Source: Embleya sp040629175 (GTDB lineage Bacteria > Actinomycetota > Actinomycetes > Streptomycetales > Streptomycetaceae). From it: a DNA stretch of 64,000 nt. The stretch lies in contig NZ_JBEXUX010000003.1 of NCBI RefSeq assembly GCF_040629175.1, positions 62,001 to 126,000 of the forward strand, written 5' to 3'. The position numbers were made by a program, and so were the translations under genes. Positions 59,014 through 64,000 of the stretch are shown one piece after another. Within the stretch, counting starts at the first letter, position 1. Every line of letters starts with the position of its first letter. The notes under the pieces were generated by a model. That model did not search any database. It was not told the origin of the DNA and saw nothing but the letters and a program-made list of their open reading frames with translations.

Positions 59014-61752
59014 TCAGTCGACCGTCACCGGCACTTCCAGCGCCGTCACCGGCCCTTCCAGCGCGGTCACCTTCCCGTCGAAGCCGGCCAGGATCAGTTG
59101 CCCGTGCGCGCCGCCGGCCACCGACACCCCCGTGGCGGAACGAATTTCGGCCAGCCGTCGGCCGGTGTCCGCGTCGTAGGTGCGAATCCCCCCGGCAGCG
59201 CCTGCGACATGCACGAGCGGGCCGACGGCGGTCACCCGCAACTCGGGTTGCGGCTCGTCGACGGCGCGCCAGAGCACCGCGCCGGTCGCCGCGTCGAGCG
59301 CGTACACGAACCCCTCCGCGGTCGCGACCAACACCCGCCCGTCCGCGAGTTCGGGCGCGGTCAACACCCCACCGGCGAGCTCGGCGGTCCACGCCGCCTC
59401 CCCCGTCTCCCAGTGCAGGGCGGTGACACCGCGCAGCGCGAGCGGAACATAGATGCGTTCCCGGTCCGCCGCGGGAGCGCCGTGCACGGCTCCGGACGGT
59501 TGGGCGATCCAGCCCTCCTCGTGCTCGCGCCCCGCTTGCCAGGCGCGCACCCGCCCGCTGCGTTCGAGCACCGCGAGCCGATCGCCGGCGGTGCACACCC
59601 CCACCGGTTCACTCGCTCCCGCCGACATCCGGGTGCGCACGCCCGACTCCGGGTCGCCGAGCACGGTGACCGCGCCGTCCAGGGTGGCCGCGAAGACGGC
59701 ATCCGCGCCGACCGGTGCCAGCGCCGCGACGGCGCCCGTCCCGGCCCGGATCGCGACCCCGCGCCACGCTCCGGTCGCCAGGTCGAACCTGCGCACATGG
59801 CCCGATCCCCCGCCCACCCACACGAGCCCGGGGGTGACGGTGGGGGCACACCACACCGGTTCACCCACCGTGGTGCGGTGTCGGAACACGCCCGTCAACG
59901 AGTCGATCAGGGCCACCCCACCCGCCGTGTCGACCACCACGACCAGCCCGTTCACCAGGAGCGGACGTGCTCGGATCCACTGATCCATCGAGTGGGTCCA
60001 CCAGTGGGTGATGTCCTTGCGTCGCCACAACATCGGCCCGTCGGCCCGGGCCGCCAGGCGGCTCGCGGCCTGTTGGTAGTCGGGTCCCAACCCGTGCAGC
60101 AGCGCCGCGCCGACCCGGGCCAACGGGCGACTGTGCGGGCCGATCAGACCGACCGGGAGCGGCTCGCGCGCGGTGAGCAGGTCGTGGAAGTCGAATTCGA
60201 CCCGGCCGAACCGATCGTCGATGAACTGCGCGACCCGAAAGTAGACCTCCAGGGCCGATTTCCGGCTCATCCCGCTCAGCAGCGTCTCGCGCACGCCCAC
60301 GTCCAGGTCGTACAGCTCGTCGTCCGCTCTCGCCTCGGTCACCCGGTCGCGGGAGGCGACGAGCAGACCGCTGAGGAACACCTCGGCCGCGAACGCCGGA
60401 TCCTCCGCCGCCAACACCGAGGACTGCACCACGCGTACGGTCGCGAGACTGATCGGCGCGGCGGCCAGCTTGCCGAGCAGTTCGACGGCGGTGGCGGACG
60501 CACCGGCCCGGAAGTCGGCGAGCCGCGCCGCCGGGGTGCGTGTGTCCTCGGGAGGTACGAACGCCGGTTCCGCGGCCTCGGGCCGACGCCGCGGATCGAG
60601 CACCCACGCGGGGTTGGCGAACTCGCTGCCGCGCTCGTCGGTGATCATCCGCGTCCACCGGGACAATTCGCTCCACCGGCCGGACCGCCGGTCCGGCGGG
60701 TCGCCCGGGCGCAGGCCGTCCGGATGCACGCCGATCACCGGGATCGCGACCCGTTCGTGCGAATACGTCCAGCGCTTGCCGTGCCGGACCCGAAAGGCCG
60801 ACCGGCGTGCCGGGCCGGTGCCCTGGCTGCGAAAGACGACCGGGGTCAGCGGAATCCGCGAGCGTTCCCACCACCGACGGGGCAGCAGGTTCAAGAACAC
60901 GACCGGCCCCTGCTTGGCCCACGTCGCGAGCATCGCCGCGGTGCCCGGATCCGACCACGCGCGACCGACGCCGTCGCTGATCACCATGATGATCCGCCGC
61001 CCGGCGACACCCACGGGCGCGGCGCTGCGACTGGTGGTCCCGATCGGCGTTCGCAACACCGCGCGGCCGTCCACCTCGGTGTCCAGCGACCAGGTCCGTA
61101 CCGCGCGAAAGGTGCCGTTCCCGTCCAGCAGTCGGGCGAACTCGGCGAGCAGCCGGCGCCACGGGTCGAGCGAGGCCGCGCTGTCCACGACCAGCGCGAG
61201 TTCGAACCAGCGCTCCCGGGCCGGCGCGAGGACCGGCACGATCAGGTCGGTCAGCGCGGCGTGTTCGGCGGTCGCGTCCTCGTCCACCACCACCGAGTTC
61301 GGCGCGGCACCGAACTGTCTCAATCGGCGCAGCAGTCGGGCCAGTTCGAGCCGATCGGGGAGCACGAACGCGGCCGGCGCGGGCGCTTCGCCGAGCCACT
61401 CCGGCAGCCGCAACCCGGCCGCGCGCGAGCCGCTGCCGATGCCGTCGGGCGCCTCGTCGGTGCCGGATTTCACGGTGTAGCCGGAATGGGTGTCCGGGCC
61501 GGAGGCATCCGCGGCCGAGCCGGCCGCCGTCTCCGGCCCCGGCACCCGTGGTGGCGGGATGCCGACCGGCGGCCCGCTCGGTATCTCCGGGGGCGGGCCG
61601 GGCTCGGGCGCGGAGGTGGGCACGGGGACGACCGGGGGCGGCTCGGCCCGGTCCGCCCGGTGGCGCTCGTTCGGCGCGCCGACGACCGCGCGCATCCAGG
61701 CCCAGTCCAGGATCGAGTCGACCGTGACCCCGTCGGGGTCCGCTTCGGCCAT
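59014..61752 (-). CDS. SAV_2336-like degenerate vWA protein with PQQ-type propeller
   Basis: The 912-residue protein has a Pro-rich N-terminus, a region (about 185-330) with the vWA-like strand LALVVDSAASL followed by VAGRRIIMVISDGVG, and a C-terminal beta-propeller (about 570-912) with repeated LVWVGGGSGHVRRFDLATG and VYALDAATGAVLWRA blades typical of PQQ-like repeats. The MIDAS is incomplete (DSAAS). The N-terminal part resembles what is annotated as the SAV_2336 N-terminal domain, found next to MoxR ATPases (from memory). ATG at 61752 follows the MoxR stop by 3 bases. It probably supplies the vWA partner of the triad, with the propeller as a sensor or scaffold. Confidence 0.78.
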   Translation of the reverse strand: MAEADPDGVTVDSILDWAWMRAVVGAPNERHRADRAEPPPVVPVPTSAPEPGPPPEIPSGPPVGIPPPRVPGPETAAGSAADASGPDTHSGYTVKSGTDEAPDGIGSGSRAAGLRLPEWLGEAPAPAAFVLPDRLELARLLRRLRQFGAAPNSVVVDEDATAEHAALTDLIVPVLAPARERWFELALVVDSAASLDPWRRLLAEFARLLDGNGTFRAVRTWSLDTEVDGRAVLRTPIGTTSRSAAPVGVAGRRIIMVISDGVGRAWSDPGTAAMLATWAKQGPVVFLNLLPRRWWERSRIPLTPVVFRSQGTGPARRSAFRVRHGKRWTYSHERVAIPVIGVHPDGLRPGDPPDRRSGRWSELSRWTRMITDERGSEFANPAWVLDPRRRPEAAEPAFVPPEDTRTPAARLADFRAGASATAVELLGKLAAAPISLATVRVVQSSVLAAEDPAFAAEVFLSGLLVASRDRVTEARADDELYDLDVGVRETLLSGMSRKSALEVYFRVAQFIDDRFGRVEFDFHDLLTAREPLPVGLIGPHSRPLARVGAALLHGLGPDYQQAASRLAARADGPMLWRRKDITHWWTHSMDQWIRARPLLVNGLVVVVDTAGGVALIDSLTGVFRHRTTVGEPVWCAPTVTPGLVWVGGGSGHVRRFDLATGAWRGVAIRAGTGAVAALAPVGADAVFAATLDGAVTVLGDPESGVRTRMSAGASEPVGVCTAGDRLAVLERSGRVRAWQAGREHEEGWIAQPSGAVHGAPAADRERIYVPLALRGVTALHWETGEAAWTAELAGGVLTAPELADGRVLVATAEGFVYALDAATGAVLWRAVDEPQPELRVTAVGPLVHVAGAAGGIRTYDADTGRRLAEIRSATGVSVAGGAHGQLILAGFDGKVTALEGPVTALEVPVTVD

Positions 61753-61755
61753 CGC

Positions 61756-62928
61756 TCACCCCTCGTTCAGGTCATGGAACAGGAGAGTGGCCAGGAGATC
61801 GTTGTCCAACGACTGCCCGGCGCAATCCGGTTGATCCTCGACCTGGGCGCGGAACTGGAGGGCGTTGAGCAGTTGATCGGGTGGAAAGAGGCATCCGTCG
61901 TTGCGTTGGGCCCGGTTCAGGTAGTCGTCCAGCAGGCGTTCGTCGATCCGCACGCGGTCGTCCAGCCGGCTCCGGGCGATCCGCAGCAGCACGTCCCGTT
62001 GCGGCAGCTTGAGATGCAGGGGCACGCAGCGCCGTCGAAACGCCGCCGAGAACGCCCGCTCGCCGTTGCTGGTGAGGACCACGATCGGAAAGGCGGCGCA
62101 TTGCACCAGACCGTTGCGCACCTCGACCGAATCGCCGAAGTCGCCGTCGTACGGCGTCACTTTCGCGGTATTCAGTCGGGCCCGGCGCAATTCGGGTATC
62201 TCGAAGGCACCCGTCTCGAAGACGTGCAGCAGGTCGTTGGGCAGGTCGACGTCGCCCTTGTCGATCTCGTCGATCAACAACACGCGCGGTCGGGGCCGGC
62301 GCAGCAGGGCGTCGCCGAGCGGGCCGAGTCTGATGTAGCTGCCGATGTCGTCGCCGGCATCGCGGCCGGCGTCCGCGCCGGCGTCCCGCCCCTGCTCCCG
62401 GGCATCGCGTGCGTCGAGTTCGCCGGCGGTGCCGCCGCCCCGCGCGGCGTTCAGGCGCAGATTCATATCGTGCAGCCGACCGAGCACGTCGTACTCGTAC
62501 AGTCCCTCGCGCAGCGTGGAACGACTGGTGATCCCCCAGCGGAGCACCGGCCCCAGAGCCAGCCGGGTGGCGATGCTCTTGGCCAACGTGGTCTTGCCGG
62601 TACCGGGGTTCCCGGTCACCAGGAGCGGGCGGCGCAGATAGATCGCGGCGTTGACGAGGTTGTAGACCGTCGGGTCGCCGTAGAACTCGCCCGAATACGG
62701 CTCACCGGGTCGATCACCGGGGAGCTTCGCGTCGGCCGCGACCTCCGGCCCGGTGTCGTTCGTGCCGAAGCTGCGCCAGGGTGGCGGGTCGGGAAGCGGG
62801 ATCGGATCGGTCGCGCCGGCCGACCGGGCGTCGTGGCCGTTGTCGCCGCGATAGACCCACCACGGCGCGGGCGGGCCGTCCGCGCCGACGACACTCGCGG
62901 CGTTCGCGTCCGGTACCGACTCAACCAT
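61756..62928 (-). CDS. MoxR-type AAA+ ATPase
   Basis: The 390-residue ATPase has Walker A GNPGTGKT (about 106-113), Walker B VLLIDEIDKGD (about 216), sensor-1 VLTSNGERAFS and a following FRRRC Arg pair, as in MoxR proteins. Between the core strands lies an acidic Asp-Ala-Gly-rich insert (about 175-200, GRDAGADAGRDAGDD) not usual for the family. MoxR ATPases are chaperone-like and work with vWA proteins. ATG at 62928 has AAGGGG 9 bases upstream and overlaps the VMAP-like stop by 8 bases. With its neighbours it forms the VMAP-MoxR-vWA triad. Confidence 0.88.
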   Translation of the reverse strand: MVESVPDANAASVVGADGPPAPWWVYRGDNGHDARSAGATDPIPLPDPPPWRSFGTNDTGPEVAADAKLPGDRPGEPYSGEFYGDPTVYNLVNAAIYLRRPLLVTGNPGTGKTTLAKSIATRLALGPVLRWGITSRSTLREGLYEYDVLGRLHDMNLRLNAARGGGTAGELDARDAREQGRDAGADAGRDAGDDIGSYIRLGPLGDALLRRPRPRVLLIDEIDKGDVDLPNDLLHVFETGAFEIPELRRARLNTAKVTPYDGDFGDSVEVRNGLVQCAAFPIVVLTSNGERAFSAAFRRRCVPLHLKLPQRDVLLRIARSRLDDRVRIDERLLDDYLNRAQRNDGCLFPPDQLLNALQFRAQVEDQPDCAGQSLDNDLLATLLFHDLNEG

Positions 62929-64000
62929 GCCGTGTCCCCTTTTCCACCAAGACGCTGTTCAGCCGTCCCGTACCGGCCCATGGACACCAGCCCGGGTCGT
63001 CGAACAGGAGCACGACTCGTTGCGATGACGGTCCATCGTCATTAAGGGTGTGCCGCAGGCGCATCACAGCGGAAGGCAATCCGCCGAGCGTTTGCTTCTC
63101 CGCCTCCAGCGTTCGGTGCAGGAGGTTTCCCACATCGGCGCCGGGACAGGGGGCGTTCGCGCCGTTCGTGCCGGTGCAGTCGCCGGTGCACGTCGTCCCG
63201 TGTGTCCACACCAGCGCCCATTTTCCGCGATCGAGCTGGTACTCGACCCGCCCGCGCCGATCCGGGTGGTGCTCCCATCGGTAGTCCTGGAAAAAGCCCG
63301 CGGCCTCCCCGGGGCAACGCTCCAGGCGGTCACCGCAGTGGTGTCGGTTCAGGTGCGCCAGTGCGGGCCCCGAGCGCAGGTGCAACGATTCGGTCCACGT
63401 GGCGTAGTGCATCGGCCGGGCGACCCCGTGTCGCAGGATCGGCCTGAGCACGAGTTCGTGGTGCTCGCCGAGCACGAAGACCTGCTCGCCGTCACCGGCA
63501 TCGGCCAACTCGAAGGGCTCGTTGAACAGTTCGGTCGGCAGCACGACCTGGAGTCGCGCCTGGGCGACCGAGGTCCATTGGGCCCACACCGCCCGATAGA
63601 ACTCGACCAGGTAGGGCACCAGTCGATCGCGGGGCAGGTCCGCCCCGGACGGCAGGCCCTCGGGCAGCGCGAAGCGGTCGGCGCCGACGTAGAACAGCGG
63701 CTCCGCGTCGTATCGGACCAGCGTCGGGTCGTCGGGCGACTGGTCGTTCTCCCGGATGAACACCACCAGGGTCAACGGTTGACGTTCGGCTACGTCGGCG
63801 GGCCGGAAGTCTTCGATGTCGCGGCCCTTGAGTCGCTCCGCCCATTCCGCCACCCACGTCTGCTCGGACCGCACGTACAGCCACTCCAGCAGGTACCGAA
63901 TCGGATGTTCGCCCGTCGGAGCCGCGAGCGCCATCAGTGCCGTCGCCCACTCGACGGGATCCTCCTCGACGAAGACGCCCGGGGGAACCCCTTGCTCGCG
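62921..64000 (-). CDS. VMAP-like protein, 5' end beyond the window
   Basis: At least 359 residues of open frame run off the right edge with no start or stop before it. The sequence has a mixed alpha/beta region with LRIPTELFNEPFELA-like and VLGEHHELVLRP segments (the former reads LPTELFNEPFEL), a paired-Cys patch (TTCTGDCTGTNG) and a C-terminal VVLLFDDPGWCPWAG block. The latter resembles the C-terminal domain of vWA-MoxR-associated proteins (VMAP), whose N-termini carry effector-associated domains; that part is not visible here. Its overlap with the MoxR gene supports the assignment. It could also be another MoxR-associated protein. Confidence 0.6.
   Translation of the reverse strand, partial: REQGVPPGVFVEEDPVEWATALMALAAPTGEHPIRYLLEWLYVRSEQTWVAEWAERLKGRDIEDFRPADVAERQPLTLVVFIRENDQSPDDPTLVRYDAEPLFYVGADRFALPEGLPSGADLPRDRLVPYLVEFYRAVWAQWTSVAQARLQVVLPTELFNEPFELADAGDGEQVFVLGEHHELVLRPILRHGVARPMHYATWTESLHLRSGPALAHLNRHHCGDRLERCPGEAAGFFQDYRWEHHPDRRGRVEYQLDRGKWALVWTHGTTCTGDCTGTNGANAPCPGADVGNLLHRTLEAEKQTLGGLPSAVMRLRHTLNDDGPSSQRVVLLFDDPGWCPWAGTGRLNSVLVEKGTRHG

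Noticed and set aside
59098..63045. A 1315-codon plus-strand open frame opposite the MoxR and propeller genes
   Set aside because: Despite its length it lacks any domain and is rich in Arg, Gly and Gln, as expected opposite GC-rich genes; Walker motifs are clear on the other strand.
1..64000. tRNA, rRNA, CRISPR or riboswitch
   Set aside because: I saw no clover-leaf, spacer array or recognisable aptamer core on reading; a covariance-model scan would settle this.

Overview
This 64 kb window is chromosomal DNA from a very GC-rich actinomycete. Well over 70% of codon third positions are G or C, GTG and TTG starts are frequent, and there are F420-type (LLM) oxidoreductases, a Bpa-type proteasome activator, a HelR-like protein, an HbpS/SenS/SenR-like sensor and SAV_2336-type proteins. 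Together these point to Streptomyces or a close relative (Streptomycetaceae); the genus cannot be fixed from this alone. I saw no rRNA, tRNA, CRISPR array or intact insertion sequence.

Left part (1-16.4 kb): a HelR-like RNA polymerase-recycling ATPase with a strong terminator; a secreted FN3/Ig-like wall protein; an SDR-LLM oxidoreductase operon; a divergent sensor kinase/regulator pair and secreted haem-binding-type protein matching the HbpS-SenS-SenR three-component arrangement; a GH1 beta-glucosidase; a four-domain ABC exporter fused into one polypeptide; and a VOC protein. Next (16.7-28.3 kb) come two MacB-type ABC export operons around a NarL-type two-component system, then a DHA2 drug-efflux MFS protein.

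Middle (28.5-50 kb): mostly single housekeeping or accessory genes. These are a cupin, a class V aminotransferase, two more LLM enzymes, AIM24, an acyl-CoA thioesterase, Bpa, a PadR regulator, a zinc-ribbon SDR without the usual Tyr, a ketopantoate reductase-like protein, AlaA-like transaminase, a solute-binding lipoprotein divergent from gdhA, two tandem RNHCP zinc proteins, a siderophore-interacting protein/MFS pair with a divergent LysR regulator, a VOC protein and PhzF. A recurring palindrome, CTGACGnnnCGTCAG or a close variant, occurs seven times. Most copies precede LLM, SDR, thioesterase, VOC or cupin genes, which suggests one regulon.

Right end (50-64 kb): seven collinear minus-strand genes that look like a large NTP-dependent conflict or signalling system. 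In transcription order they are a VMAP-like protein (cut by the window edge), a MoxR AAA+ ATPase, a degenerate vWA plus beta-propeller protein, a zinc-ribbon protein, a GTPase whose P-loop lysine is arginine, and two membrane proteins with related extracytoplasmic vWA ectodomains, one fused to about 780 cytoplasmic residues that resemble GTPase-associated proteins. The VMAP-MoxR-vWA triad and the GTPase module are families I know from published comparative work. Their head-to-tail union here, the paired vWA ectodomains and the altered P-loop are the most interesting parts of the window.

Functions are inferred from motifs and remembered family features; no database search was run.
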